Below are positions 35,214 to 44,242 of a DNA stretch of 64,000 bases, piece after piece. Position 1 is the stretch's first letter, and each line of letters opens with the position of its first letter. This DNA comes from Streptomyces sp. H27-C3 (lineage in GTDB: Bacteria > Actinomycetota > Actinomycetes > Streptomycetales > Streptomycetaceae). The position numbers and the translations under genes were made by a program. The notes beneath the pieces were generated by a model that was given only the letters and a program-made list of their open reading frames with translations, was not told where the DNA came from and ran no database searches. The stretch is taken from positions 1 through 64,000 of the forward strand of contig NZ_JASITA010000026.1 in assembly GCF_030063415.1 (NCBI RefSeq), in the 5' to 3' direction.

Positions 35214-35747
35214 TTACAGCACCTCCATCAGGGGGCCACCGGGGAGCGGGACTCCGAGCAGGTTGTTGAAGACGAAGTAGGTGGCGAGGGAGAGGCCGGC
35301 GGCGATGAGCGGGTCGCGGTCGTAGTGCCGGCTGCCCAGTGCGTAGGCCGAGCCCCAGAAGAGCAGTGCGCCGGAGATGGGGAAGCCGAGCGGGTCGATG
35401 AGGACCGCGTTGCCGAGGAAGACGCCGGCGAGGAGCAGCACCGTACGCCAGTCGCCCGGTTCGCTCAGGTCGATGTCCTCGCCGCCCTCGGCCTCGCCGC
35501 GCCCGCCGCGCAGTACGTCGACGGCGAGCAGCGCGGCGACGAGCAGCAGGGCGATGCCGACGACGACGGGGACGGTCCTGGGGCCGACGGGGCCGCGCTG
35601 GGCGATGTCGACGTCCATGGTGAGGGCGTCGGTGAGAACGAGGATGCCGAGGGCCAGCAGCAGCACGCTGACGCCGAGTTCGGAGTGTTCGCGCAGCCAG
35701 GTGCGGCGTGCGGAGAGGGGCGCTTCGGTCGTGTTCCCGGTGGTCAC
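35214..35747 (-). CDS. tctB: Tripartite tricarboxylate transporter, small permease
   Basis: This 177-aa protein with four hydrophobic helices is the TctB subunit (LGVSVLLLALGILVLTDALT, GPRTVPVVVGIALLLVAAL). It starts within the tctC stop (ATGA overlap at 35744-35747) and ends 4 bp before tctA, a tight operon arrangement. It pairs with TctA in the membrane. Confidence 0.92.
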   Translation of the reverse strand: MTTGNTTEAPLSARRTWLREHSELGVSVLLLALGILVLTDALTMDVDIAQRGPVGPRTVPVVVGIALLLVAALLAVDVLRGGRGEAEGGEDIDLSEPGDWRTVLLLAGVFLGNAVLIDPLGFPISGALLFWGSAYALGSRHYDRDPLIAAGLSLATYFVFNNLLGVPLPGGPLMEVL

Positions 35748-36739
35748 AGCCCCAGCTCCTTCAGCACCGAGTCGACGCGCCGGTCCTGCTCATCCAGGAA
35801 GTCGCCGAACTTCTTCCCGGTCAGGAACGCGTCGTCCCAGCCCTTCTTCTTCATCGATTCCTGCCACTGGGGCGAGTCGTGCAGCTTCTGGATCAGCGTG
35901 ACGAGCTTGTCGCGCTCGGCGTGGGTGAGGCCGGGTGGTGCGACGATGCCGCGCCAGTTGGTGAAGTCCGTGTCGAGCCCCGCTTCGCGCAGAGTGGGGG
36001 CGTCCAGGCCCTTGGCGCGCTCGGGCCCGGTGACGGCGAGCAGGCGCAGTTCGCCCGACTCGATCTGGTCGAGGTATTCGCCGAGGCCGGAGACGCCGAA
36101 GGCGACCTTGTCGCCGAGGATCGAGGCGAGCAGTTCACCGCCGCCGTCGAAGGGGACGTAGTTGACGGACTTCGGCTCGATGCCTGCGGCCTTCGCCATC
36201 AGCATCGGGGCGAGGTGGTCGGGGCCGCCGGGTGATGACCCGCCGCCGACCGGGAGTTTGCCGGGGTTCTTCTTCCAGGCCTTGAGCAGGTCACCGAAGG
36301 TCTTGTACGGGGAGTTCTTGCTGACGACGACGATGTCGGTCTCTTCGGTGAGCCGGGCGATCGGCGTCGTGTCGGCAAGGGTATTGGGCGACTTGTTGGT
36401 GTGTACGGCGCCCACGACGCCCAGGCCCATCGACATGGCGACCTTGCCGTTGCCGTGTTCGCCGACGAGCCGGGTGAGGCCGACGGTGCCGCCCGCGCCC
36501 GGCAGGTTGAACACCTCGATGTTGTGGGTGAGCTCGGCGTCCTCGGCGTTCTTGGCGGCGGTCCTGGCCGTGATGTCGTAGCCCCCGCCGGGAGTGTTGG
36601 GAACCATGAAGCGCAGGCCTGGGATCTGCGTGCCGGTGTCGGAGCCGCTGCCCGAGGTGAGCAGCGGGGGCCCGACCAGTACCAGCACGGCCGCCCCGAG
36701 CAGGGCGAGGGGAGTGCGCATGCGCACCTGGGCCACCAC
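35744..36739 (-). CDS. tctC: Tripartite tricarboxylate transporter, solute-binding protein (Bug family)
   Basis: This protein of up to 331 aa has a signal sequence (MRTPLALLGAAVLVLVGPPL) and a Bug-family binding domain (LRFMVPNTPGGGYDITAR, GGGSSPGGPDHLAPMLMAK, FGVSGLGEYL). The start may be 36739 or the in-frame ATG at 36721. It captures the acid outside the membrane and passes it to TctA/TctB. The divergent response regulator gene probably controls it. Confidence 0.95.
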   Translation of the reverse strand: MVAQVRMRTPLALLGAAVLVLVGPPLLTSGSGSDTGTQIPGLRFMVPNTPGGGYDITARTAAKNAEDAELTHNIEVFNLPGAGGTVGLTRLVGEHGNGKVAMSMGLGVVGAVHTNKSPNTLADTTPIARLTEETDIVVVSKNSPYKTFGDLLKAWKKNPGKLPVGGGSSPGGPDHLAPMLMAKAAGIEPKSVNYVPFDGGGELLASILGDKVAFGVSGLGEYLDQIESGELRLLAVTGPERAKGLDAPTLREAGLDTDFTNWRGIVAPPGLTHAERDKLVTLIQKLHDSPQWQESMKKKGWDDAFLTGKKFGDFLDEQDRRVDSVLKELGL

Positions 36740-36864
36740 CTGTCCGTTTGATCAGTTCGGCTGATTGTGAAGTGGCCCACATGTTGCCTGTGCGTTAACA
36801 ACCTGTCTCCCTTCCGCAATCAACGGACGTTGTGGTCGTTGTGGTCGCGACCTAGCCTGGCGCG

Positions 36865-37560
36865 GTGACCAAGGTGCTGGTGGTGGACGACGACTTCATG
36901 GTCGCGAAGCTGCACAGCCGCTGCGTGTCCGCGATGGACGGCTTCACGGTCGTCGGGGTGGCGCACAACGGCGCCGACGCGCTGCGCGCGGCGCGGCTGC
37001 TGCGCCCCGACCTCGTACTGCTCGACGTCTATCTGCCGGACATGGACGGGATCACCGTGCTGCGCGAGCTGCGGGCGGCGGAGCAGCGCGACGAGGGCGG
37101 GCACACGGTCGACGCCCTGTTCATCACGGCCGCCCGGGATGCGGAGATCATCCGGGCGGCGCTGCGGGCCGGTGCGCTGCATTACCTGATCAAGCCGTTC
37201 AACCAGGCCGCTTTGCAGGAGCAGTTGCGGCATGTGGCGTCCCTGCGGACCCGCTTCCACGAACTGACCGAGCTGGGCGAGGCGCGCCAGGAGGACGTCG
37301 ACCAGATCTTCGGCACCCGCCCGCCGGGCTCGCGCGAGCTCCCGAAGGGTCTGGCGGCTCACACCGCGGAGCTGGTGGAGCGGACGCTGCGCCAGGAGCC
37401 CGCGGGGCTGTCCGCCACCGAGTGCGCGAAGGCGGGGGCGCTTTCGCGGGTGAGCGCGCGCCGCTATCTCGAGTTCTTCGCGGATACGGGCCGGGCCGAG
37501 GTGACGCTGAGGTACGGCGGGACGGGTCGGCCCGAGCGGCGCTACCGGTGGGTCGGGTAG
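36865..37560 (+). CDS. CitB/DcuR-type response regulator
   Basis: This 231-aa protein starts at a GTG. The receiver domain has the acidic pocket VVDDD near residue 7, the phosphorylation site in LVLLDVYLPDMDG and the Lys in HYLIKPF. The C-terminal helix-turn-helix (GLSATECAKAGALSRVSARRYLEFF) is the citrate/malate-type output. It is divergent from tctCBA, the usual target. The sensor kinase normally beside such regulators is not present next to it. Confidence 0.92.
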   Translation: MTKVLVVDDDFMVAKLHSRCVSAMDGFTVVGVAHNGADALRAARLLRPDLVLLDVYLPDMDGITVLRELRAAEQRDEGGHTVDALFITAARDAEIIRAALRAGALHYLIKPFNQAALQEQLRHVASLRTRFHELTELGEARQEDVDQIFGTRPPGSRELPKGLAAHTAELVERTLRQEPAGLSATECAKAGALSRVSARRYLEFFADTGRAEVTLRYGGTGRPERRYRWVG

Positions 37561-37575
37561 GAAGCCGTATACGAA

Positions 37576-37611
37576 TGATTTCCGGCCGAAGCGCGCCCTT
37601 CGCGGAAATCA
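37576..37611 (+). terminator. Hairpin after the response regulator gene
   Basis: TGATTTCCG (37576-37584) pairs with CGGAAATCA (37603-37611), with further inner pairing GAAG/CTTC. It begins 15 bp after the stop codon and fits a factor-independent style terminator without a clear U tract. Confidence 0.55.
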
Positions 37612-37847
37612 CCCGTAGGAAACAACCACAGGTCAGAGGGTAGTTTTCTGTTGCACCACCAAGATCTGTCCACATGATGGACAGCCCTTCACGCGCCCTG
37701 CGCACCTACTCCCAGCTGGCCGAACGACCATTCGGTAGAGGTTGGTCCGAACGGTGGGGCCGGAAACTGCCGACCGATGTGCACTCACCCTCCGCGTACG
37801 CAAGACTCCCGAACGCAATCGCAACAGCGAACGAAAGGGATTCACCC

Positions 37848-38294
37848 ATGCGTAACACCCTCGCCGCGGCCGGTACATTCGCCGCGGCAGCCGCCCTCCT
37901 CCTGTCCGGCACCGCGGCCGCAGGCGCCGCGCAGTCCGGGCCCGCCCGCACGACGAGCCTCTACGCCCCGTCGGCCCTGGTTCTCACGGTCAGTAGGGGC
38001 GACGATGCCGCAACGGCCACCGTCGAGCGGGCCGTGACCTTGAACTGCGCGCCCAAGCCCACCGGCAGCCACCCCTCCCCCGTGTCCGCGTGTGCGGAAC
38101 TGCGCTCGGTCGGCGACGAGTTCAACCAGCTGGTGGAGCCCACCTCGCAGCGCATGTGCACGCGCCAGTGGGACCCCGTCATGGTCACCCTCGGCGGGGT
38201 GTGGCAGGGCAAGCACGTCACCTGGTCCACCACCTTCGGTAACGCCTGCGAGATGAAGGGAAGAATGGCGGACGGCACGGTCTTCAACTTCTGA
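37848..38294 (+). CDS. ssi: Subtilisin inhibitor-like protein (SSI family), P1 arginine
   Basis: From the ATG at 37848 (GAAAGGGA upstream) this is a 148-aa secreted protein with an Ala-rich signal peptide. The mature part matches Streptomyces subtilisin inhibitors: four Cys forming two disulfides, VTLGGVWQGKHVTW and a C-terminal VFNF. The reactive loop reads MCTRQWDPV, so by alignment with SSI the P1 residue is Arg and P2 is Thr rather than the usual Pro. This predicts inhibition of trypsin-like proteases. A strong hairpin follows the gene. Confidence 0.93.
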   Translation: MRNTLAAAGTFAAAAALLLSGTAAAGAAQSGPARTTSLYAPSALVLTVSRGDDAATATVERAVTLNCAPKPTGSHPSPVSACAELRSVGDEFNQLVEPTSQRMCTRQWDPVMVTLGGVWQGKHVTWSTTFGNACEMKGRMADGTVFNF

Positions 38295-38305
38295 GCGTGA
38301 GCAGG

Positions 38306-38340
38306 ACGGCGGCCCGGCGCAGGACGCGCCGGGCCGCCGT
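38306..38340 (+). terminator. Terminator hairpin after the SSI gene
   Basis: Perfect 15-bp arms (38306-38320 and 38326-38340, ACGGCGGCCCGGCGC and its complement) enclose a 5-nt loop, starting 11 bp after the inhibitor stop. There is no U tract, as usual for Streptomyces terminators. Confidence 0.75.
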
Positions 38341-38525
38341 GCGCGTTGCGCACGCTCCTCCCGAGGAGACCTGGCCGGCACGCGTCTTGGTAGCGTGGAG
38401 GTGACAGCTTGCGTCCGCACGCGACGAGGTCCAGGCACCTCATGTGCCGCAGACGACCCGTCCCATAGCCTCGTACAGGGAGACCTCATGCGATGCCGTG
38501 TGTCTCCACTTCGAGGAGGCGATGG

Positions 38526-39365
38526 GTGACCGGAACCGCCGCTCGGTTGCTCGTGGGCGCCGTGGTCGTGGCCTGCATGGCGCTCGTCGGCCCCAGCACA
38601 CCCAACGGTGCCCGCATCGCCGAGCCACTGCCGGTCGACGCCCCCAAAGATGTCGTACCGAACCGGGTCATGACGTGGAACATCTGCAATCCCTGCAACG
38701 AAAGCAGGCACAACCTCGGCCGGGCAGCGGAGATCGCCACATACGCGCCCCAGGTCGTCGGCCTGCAAGAAGCGTGCGTGCGTGACGTCGAGGCGATCCG
38801 GGATCATCTGCAGTACCTGTACGGGCTGGTCTACCACGTCGAGTACGGTTCGGTACTGCGCAGTTGGGGCCGCTGCGGGGGACTGCCGTGGAGTCCGGGG
38901 GGCTTTGGCCAGGCGGTCCTCTCGGCAGCACCGATGACCGACCGTGTGAACGTGGAATACCCCGACGGCGGATCCGAGGACCGCGGGTACATGGCAGTCA
39001 CCACCCTCGTGGACGGCCGGCCTGTCCGGGTCTTCAACACACACCTGGCCCAACGACGTCAAGAAGCAGTCCGAGCGGAACAGACCGGCGTACTCGCGGC
39101 GGAGGTCGCCCGGCACGACCGCACGATCGTTCTCGGCGACTTCAACGCGGTGCCGGATGCCTCCGAACTCACCGCGATGTGGGGCCTGGCTGCGGACGCA
39201 GACCCCAAGTGCGGTTCCTCGGCCACCGGTACCTGCGAGCCGACCACAGACTGGCACAGCAAGTTCGACTACATCTTCCTGCGGGGCTTCGTCCCGCTCG
39301 TGCACGGTGTGCACCCCACCCCGTACTCGGACCACAACCTGCTGCACGCCGGCCTGAGGCTGTAG
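38526..39365 (+). CDS. Exported endonuclease/exonuclease/phosphatase (EEP) family protein
   Basis: The GTG at 38526 has GAGGAGG 6 nt upstream and gives 279 aa with an N-terminal hydrophobic export segment (LLVGAVVVACMALVGP). The EEP core has MTWNICN, QEACVRD with the metal-binding Glu, NTHLAQ, LGDFNAVPD and the terminal SDHNLLHAGL. Such enzymes cut phosphodiesters in nucleic acids or lipids; being exported it may be a nuclease or sphingomyelinase-like enzyme. Substrate unknown. Confidence 0.88.
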   Translation: MTGTAARLLVGAVVVACMALVGPSTPNGARIAEPLPVDAPKDVVPNRVMTWNICNPCNESRHNLGRAAEIATYAPQVVGLQEACVRDVEAIRDHLQYLYGLVYHVEYGSVLRSWGRCGGLPWSPGGFGQAVLSAAPMTDRVNVEYPDGGSEDRGYMAVTTLVDGRPVRVFNTHLAQRRQEAVRAEQTGVLAAEVARHDRTIVLGDFNAVPDASELTAMWGLAADADPKCGSSATGTCEPTTDWHSKFDYIFLRGFVPLVHGVHPTPYSDHNLLHAGLRL

Positions 39366-39561
39366 GCTCGCATTTCTGATGTCCCTTTCTCATTGAAGGT
39401 GGCCTTCTTCTGGCCCAAGGGACAGGGCAGTGAGACGAACTCCTGTCCTGTCGCATTGAATCTGTCGGATTCCCACTCGGTCTCGGTCGTGCCGGCAGAT
39501 TCTCAGGCGGGGGCCCTGACGGACAGCAGAGACACACCGTCATCGCAGCGACGGATACCGC

Positions 39562-40860
39562 TCAGCCGACCGGCGGCGCGCTGCCTTCCGTCAGGTGCCG
39601 GATGAACCACGCCCGTGCGAGGTCGGCGACCTGGTCGAGTGCTCCGGGTTCCTCGAAGAGATGCGTGGCCCCCGGGACGATTTCAAGGCGGTTTTCGCAG
39701 CGCAGCTCTGCCTGGGCGGCGCGGTTGAGGTCGAGCACCAACGTGTCGTGCCCGCCGACGATCAGCAAAGTCGGTGCTCGTACGTCGCCGAGGCGGGGCG
39801 CGGCGAGATCGGGCCGCCCGCCCCGCGACACCACGGCGCCGACGGACGCGTCGTCATCCGCGGCCGCCCGGAGCGCGGCGGCGGCCCCGGTGCTTGCTCC
39901 GAAGTAGCCGATCGGTACGGACTCGCGCTCCCGGAGCCAGCGGGTGGCCCCCGAAAGCCTCCGGGCCAGGGTGTCGATGGCGAAGACGTTCGCCCGGTCG
40001 GTCTCCTCGGCCGACGTGAGCAGGTCGAAGAGCAGCGTGCCCAGGCCCGCGTCGCGCAGGGCCGCCGCCACCGACCGGTTGCGCGGGCTGTGCCGGCTGC
40101 TGCTGGAGCCGTGGGCGAACATCACCACCGCTGTCGCGCCCGCCGGCAGCGCGAGGTCTCCCGCCAGCCGGACGCCGTCTGCGTCCACCTCGACCTCGGC
40201 CTCGGCGGTGGCCGGTGCGGACCGGGCCGCCGCCGCTTCGGTCAGGCACGTGATCACTTCCTCGTCCGTGGTCTGCGAGAAGTCCAGGTACCACTTGCCG
40301 ACGGCGCTGAACAGGTGGGGCCTGGACAGGCACACCACGTCGTCCGCCGCCCCGCGCAACCGGTGGATCACGTCCGGCGGCGCCACCGGCACGGCGAGCA
40401 CCACGCGGGCCGCGCCCTGCGCCCGTACGACCTGGCACGCGGCGGCCGCCGTGGCACCGGTCGCGACCCCGTCGTCCACCACGATCACCGTCCGGCCTTC
40501 GACGGTCACCCGAGGCCGCCCTTCGCGGTAGCACCGTGCCCGCCGCAGCAGCTCCTGTTCCTCCGCGTGCTCGACCGCCGTGAGCTCCGCCTGCCGGACC
40601 CCGCTGTGGCGCACGATGTCATCACTGATGACCCGTACGCCGCCCTCCCCGATCGCGCCGAACCCCAGCTCAGGGTGGTAGGGGACCCCCAGCTTGCGTA
40701 CCACGATCACATCGAGCGGGGCACCGAGCGCCCGCGCCACCTCGTAGGCCACCGGCACGCCGCCCCGGGGCAGGCCGAGGACGACGGGCCTTTCCTCCCG
40801 CAGGTGCTCCACTGCTCCGGCGAGACGTCGTCCCGCGTCCACACGGTCGGTGAACATCAC
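39562..40860 (-). CDS. Phosphoribosyltransferase fused to dienelactone hydrolase-like domain
   Basis: This 432-aa protein joins two domains. Residues 1 to about 210 are a type I phosphoribosyltransferase with the PRPP motif VIVVDDGVATGATA. Residues about 215-430 are an alpha/beta hydrolase with FAHGSSSSRHS, the nucleophile Ser in GASTGA and the late His in PGATHLF. Related fusions occur in actinobacterial stress and dormancy gene groups. It is divergent from the HAD gene. The metabolites handled are unknown. Confidence 0.88.
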   Translation of the reverse strand: MMFTDRVDAGRRLAGAVEHLREERPVVLGLPRGGVPVAYEVARALGAPLDVIVVRKLGVPYHPELGFGAIGEGGVRVISDDIVRHSGVRQAELTAVEHAEEQELLRRARCYREGRPRVTVEGRTVIVVDDGVATGATAAAACQVVRAQGAARVVLAVPVAPPDVIHRLRGAADDVVCLSRPHLFSAVGKWYLDFSQTTDEEVITCLTEAAAARSAPATAEAEVEVDADGVRLAGDLALPAGATAVVMFAHGSSSSRHSPRNRSVAAALRDAGLGTLLFDLLTSAEETDRANVFAIDTLARRLSGATRWLRERESVPIGYFGASTGAAAALRAAADDDASVGAVVSRGGRPDLAAPRLGDVRAPTLLIVGGHDTLVLDLNRAAQAELRCENRLEIVPGATHLFEEPGALDQVADLARAWFIRHLTEGSAPPVG

Positions 40861-41005
40861 AGTCTTCGCCCCCTCTCAGGGGAGAGGGCAGGCACGTCCG
40901 TATCTTCGGATTAGCTCTGTTCGCGGCATTTCGCAACTCGGGGCGGATGTGCCGCGGGCTCCGTACACGCTGCGATGCCGTACGAGGGTGGCTACCGTCG
41001 ATCGT

Positions 41006-41812
41006 ATGGAAGCAGGCGGCGCGGTTCTGATCGACATCGACGGAGTACTCACGGTCTCCTGGGAGCCGTTGCCCGGCACCGTCGCGGCCATGGAGCGGTT
41101 GCGCGCCTCGGGGCACTCCTTCGCCCTGGTCACCAACACGACCTCGCGGACTCGTGCCTCGATCGCCGAGCGCCTGGCCGGGGCAGGGTTCCCCGTCACC
41201 GTCGACGACATCCTCACCGCGCCGGCCGTCACCGCAGCGTATCTGCGTGAGCACTGTCCGCGCGCTCGTTGTCTGCTGCTCAACGCCGGTGACATCCGGG
41301 ACGATCTGTCGGGTGTGACGCTCGTCGACGAGACGGATCCGGACGCCGACGTGGACGTGATCGTCATCGGAGGGGCCGGCGACGAGTTCGGCTACCCGGC
41401 CCTCAACCGCGTCTTCCGCCACCTGCAGCGCGGAGCCCGCCTCGTGGCGATGCACCGCAACCTCTTCTGGCGCACCGCCGACGGTCTCAGCCTCGACAGC
41501 GGAGCCTTTCTCCTGGGCCTGGAGCGGGCCGCCCGCGTCGAGGCGGAGATCACCGGCAAACCGGCCGAGGCGTTCTTCGCCGCCGCGCTCGCCCACCTCG
41601 GCGCCGAGCCGTCGACGGCGCTCGTGGTCGGGGACGACATCGAGTCCGACGTACTCGCCGCCCAGCGCGGCGGGATCACCGGCGTCCTCGTCAAGACCGG
41701 CAAGTACCTGCCCGAGACCCACCGGACGGCCACGGGCACACCGGACCACGTCATCGACTCCTTCGCCGCGCTGCCCGCCCTCCTGGAACGCCTGGCCACG
41801 GGCTCCGACTGA
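41006..41812 (+). CDS. HAD-superfamily hydrolase, subfamily IIA
   Basis: From the ATG at 41006 this is a 268-aa phosphatase. The nucleophile Asp is in VLIDIDGVLT, motif II is ALVTNTTSRTRAS and the late acidic motif is ALVVGDDIESDVLAAQ. The cap is of the IIA type found in NagD and 4-nitrophenylphosphatase-like enzymes. It precedes the PP2C gene by 71 bp and may be co-expressed. The phosphorylated substrate is unknown. Confidence 0.9.
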   Translation: MEAGGAVLIDIDGVLTVSWEPLPGTVAAMERLRASGHSFALVTNTTSRTRASIAERLAGAGFPVTVDDILTAPAVTAAYLREHCPRARCLLLNAGDIRDDLSGVTLVDETDPDADVDVIVIGGAGDEFGYPALNRVFRHLQRGARLVAMHRNLFWRTADGLSLDSGAFLLGLERAARVEAEITGKPAEAFFAAALAHLGAEPSTALVVGDDIESDVLAAQRGGITGVLVKTGKYLPETHRTATGTPDHVIDSFAALPALLERLATGSD

Positions 41813-41883
41813 GCCGGGGGCGGATCTCGGCGCGACAATGGTGGTGCGGAACACGCCTGCCGTTGCGGAGAGGCGGGACCGAA

Positions 41884-42648
41884 ATGCCGTACATCACCGT
41901 CAGTGCCCTGAGCCATCCAGGACTCGTACGCGATCACAACGAGGACAGTCTGGTCGTCGGACCGTGGACGCTGTGCGGAACCATGACCGAGAACCCGCAG
42001 ACGCTGGGGTTCCCGCTCGGCAACCCGCTCGTTGTCGCGGTCGCCGACGGCATCGGCGGCCAGCCGGCCGGCGAGGTGGCCAGCGGCCTCGTCGTCCGGC
42101 ACCTCGCGTCGCTCGGGCCGACGCTGGACAGCGAGCAGGCCGTGCGCGACGCCCTGGACGTCTGCAATCACGCCGTGTACGCGGCTGCCGACCGTGATCC
42201 GGAGCTGGCCACCATGGGCACGACGGTCGCGGGTGTCGTGGTCCTCGCGAAGGACCTGCTGGTGTTCAACGTCGGCGACAGCAGAGTGCTCGACGTGAGC
42301 CCGAACGAGCCCGGCGAGGGCGGCGGAACCCCCCTCCACCGGGTGAGCGTCGACGACAGCCCGCCCCTGGAGCCGGGCCGGCGCACCACGTCGATCATCA
42401 CGCAGGCCCTCGGCGGCACTCGGCGGTTCAGCCCGATCACGCCGCACGTCAGCACGGCGCCGCTCACCGCAGGGGGGCGCTACTTGGTGTGTACCGACGG
42501 ACTGACCGACCCCGTGCCCGAGGACAGGCTCGACGACCTGCTGCGGACCCACGACGACGGCCGGGCGGTCTTCGAACTGTGGAAGTCCGCCATCGAGGCA
42601 GGCGGCCCCGACAACATCACGCTCGCGCTGATCGCCATCCTCGAATAG
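41884..42648 (+). CDS. PP2C-type Ser/Thr protein phosphatase
   Basis: This 254-aa protein carries the PPM metal-binding motifs: RDHNEDS, VADGIGG, VGDSRVL, VCTDGLTD and GPDNIT. No membrane segment is present, so it is a soluble cytoplasmic phosphatase that should reverse Ser/Thr kinase action. It sits between the HAD and CapA genes in one rightward run. Confidence 0.93.
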   Translation: MPYITVSALSHPGLVRDHNEDSLVVGPWTLCGTMTENPQTLGFPLGNPLVVAVADGIGGQPAGEVASGLVVRHLASLGPTLDSEQAVRDALDVCNHAVYAAADRDPELATMGTTVAGVVVLAKDLLVFNVGDSRVLDVSPNEPGEGGGTPLHRVSVDDSPPLEPGRRTTSIITQALGGTRRFSPITPHVSTAPLTAGGRYLVCTDGLTDPVPEDRLDDLLRTHDDGRAVFELWKSAIEAGGPDNITLALIAILE

Positions 42649-42740
42649 CCGACGCCAGGGCGCCACGTCAGACATGCCAGGTACGCCGACACGGCAGACA
42701 CCTCGAAGACACGACGCGCACGACAGAACGGAGGACCGGC

Positions 42741-43841
42741 TTGATCACACTGTTCGTCTGCGGCGACGTCATGCTCGGCCGCGGCGTGGACCAGATCCTG
42801 CCGCACCCCGGCGACCCGGAACTCCGCGAGAGGTACGTACGGGACGCCCGGGAGTACGTCGGTCTGGCGGAGGCGGTGAACGGACCCATCCCGCGCCCGG
42901 TCGGCTTCTCCTGGCCCTGGGGGGACGCACTGGAGGTCCTCGACGCGGCCGCGCCCGACGCCCGCGTGATCAACCTGGAGACCAGCGTCACGCGCAGCGA
43001 CTCGTTCGCCCCCGGCAAGGAGATCCACTACCGGATGCACCCCGCCAACCTCCCCTGCCTGCCGGCCGCCCGCCCCGACGTCTGCGTACTGGCCAACAAC
43101 CACGTCCTGGACTTCGGCCGCCGTGGCCTCGCGGAGACACTCGACTCGTTGGCCGGCGCGGGCTTGCGGACGGCCGGCGCGGGCCGGGACGCCGCCGGGG
43201 CGAGCCGCCCGGCGACCGTCCTCCTCGACGGGGGCCGACGGCTCCTGGTCTTCTCCTTCGGCATGCCGTCCAGCGGTGTCCCGCAGTCCTGGGCCGCGAC
43301 CGGGTCGCGCGGCGGAGTCAGCTTCGTGGCCGGTGCTTCGGACCCCGCTGCGGCCGAAGTGGCCGACCGCATACGGCGGATGAAGCGTCCCGGCGACATC
43401 GCGGTGGTCTCGGTCCACTGGGGCTCCAACTGGGGCTATCGCATACCCCGGGACCAAGTCGCCTCCGCCCACGCCCTGATCGACGCCGGAGCGGACGTCG
43501 TGCACGGCCACTCCTCGCACCACCCCCGTCCCCTGGAGGTGTACCGGGGCAAGCTCGTCCTGTACGGCTGCGGCGACTTCATCAACGACTACGAGGGAAT
43601 CACCGGCTACGAGCAGTACCGCGACGACCTGCGGCTCCTCTACCTCCCCTCGCTCGAACCCGGCACGGGCAAGCTCACCGACCTGCGCATCACCCCGCTG
43701 CAGGCCCGGCGCATGCGCCTGTGCCACGCCTCGTCCGACGACTGCCGGTGGCTGCGATCCCTCCTCGACCGGCTCACCGAGGGGTTCCGCCCGTGCGCCG
43801 CGCCGGACCCGGAGGGCACCTTGACGCTCCGGGTGGCCTGA
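42741..43841 (+). CDS. CapA-family metallophosphatase-like protein
   Basis: The start is a TTG at 42741 with GGAGGA 5 nt upstream, giving 366 aa. The CapA/PgsA calcineurin-like motifs are FVCGDVMLGRGVD, INLETSVT, VLANNHVLDFG, VVSVHWGSNW and the His-rich GHSSHHPRPLEVYRGKLVLYGCGDFIND. The family is linked to poly-gamma-glutamate capsule, but many members occur elsewhere. No Cap synthetase genes are nearby, so its role is open. Confidence 0.9.
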   Translation: MITLFVCGDVMLGRGVDQILPHPGDPELRERYVRDAREYVGLAEAVNGPIPRPVGFSWPWGDALEVLDAAAPDARVINLETSVTRSDSFAPGKEIHYRMHPANLPCLPAARPDVCVLANNHVLDFGRRGLAETLDSLAGAGLRTAGAGRDAAGASRPATVLLDGGRRLLVFSFGMPSSGVPQSWAATGSRGGVSFVAGASDPAAAEVADRIRRMKRPGDIAVVSVHWGSNWGYRIPRDQVASAHALIDAGADVVHGHSSHHPRPLEVYRGKLVLYGCGDFINDYEGITGYEQYRDDLRLLYLPSLEPGTGKLTDLRITPLQARRMRLCHASSDDCRWLRSLLDRLTEGFRPCAAPDPEGTLTLRVA

Positions 43842-44005
43842 CGCACCTGATCCTCGACCCGCCGACGACCGCCCTCGCCCCCAAGGAGCTCTACCTGGTG
43901 ACGACAGCCGACGATTCGCGCGCATCTACACCACCCTCGGAACCCAGGGCCCCCTCTGCCGGAGGTTCTGCCTCTATCGCGACCGAGACTTCCGCGAAAG
44001 CCAGA

Positions 44006-44042
44006 TCGTTTGAGAACCCCGAGCCTCCGCATTCTCAAACGA
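44006..44042. repeat. Perfect 11-bp inverted repeat
   Basis: TCGTTTGAGAA (44006-44016) and TTCTCAAACGA (44032-44042) are exact reverse complements around a 15-nt spacer. It may be a terminator or a transposase-binding site at an element end. Confidence 0.6.
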
Positions 44043-44068
44043 CTTGGAATCCCAGCAGGTCAACGGCT

Positions 44069-44116
44069 AACCATCTGACAGATGCACTTCGACAGGACAA
44101 CTCCTGTCTGATGGTT
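44069..44116. repeat. Near-perfect 13-bp inverted repeat with nested hairpin
   Basis: AACCATCTGACAG (44069-44081) and CTGTCTGATGGTT (44104-44116) are reverse complements apart from one central position. Inside lies a second hairpin, GACAGGA (44091-44097) with TCCTGTC (44102-44108). It lies 127 bp before the TnsA-like remnant, compatible with a Tn7-like end. Confidence 0.55.
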
Positions 44117-44242
44117 CGCCCGTAGTAGTGCTGATCCCGGTCTCGATCTATGCAGCGGTGTTCTCCGCCCTGATCGTGGAGATGACTCAGCTGGTCGAGG
44201 TCGGGGGCATCGCTCCCCGTTCTTGCTGCTCGGGGGTGGGGT

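Larger units (their letters stand above)
43842..44242. other. Non-coding junction segment at the left edge of the metal island
   Basis: No intact gene is supported in these 401 bp. The segment contains two inverted repeats (44006-44042 and 44069-44116) directly before gene remnants. Base composition is lower in GC than flanking coding DNA. I read it as the edge of an inserted region or a mobile element end. Confidence 0.5.
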
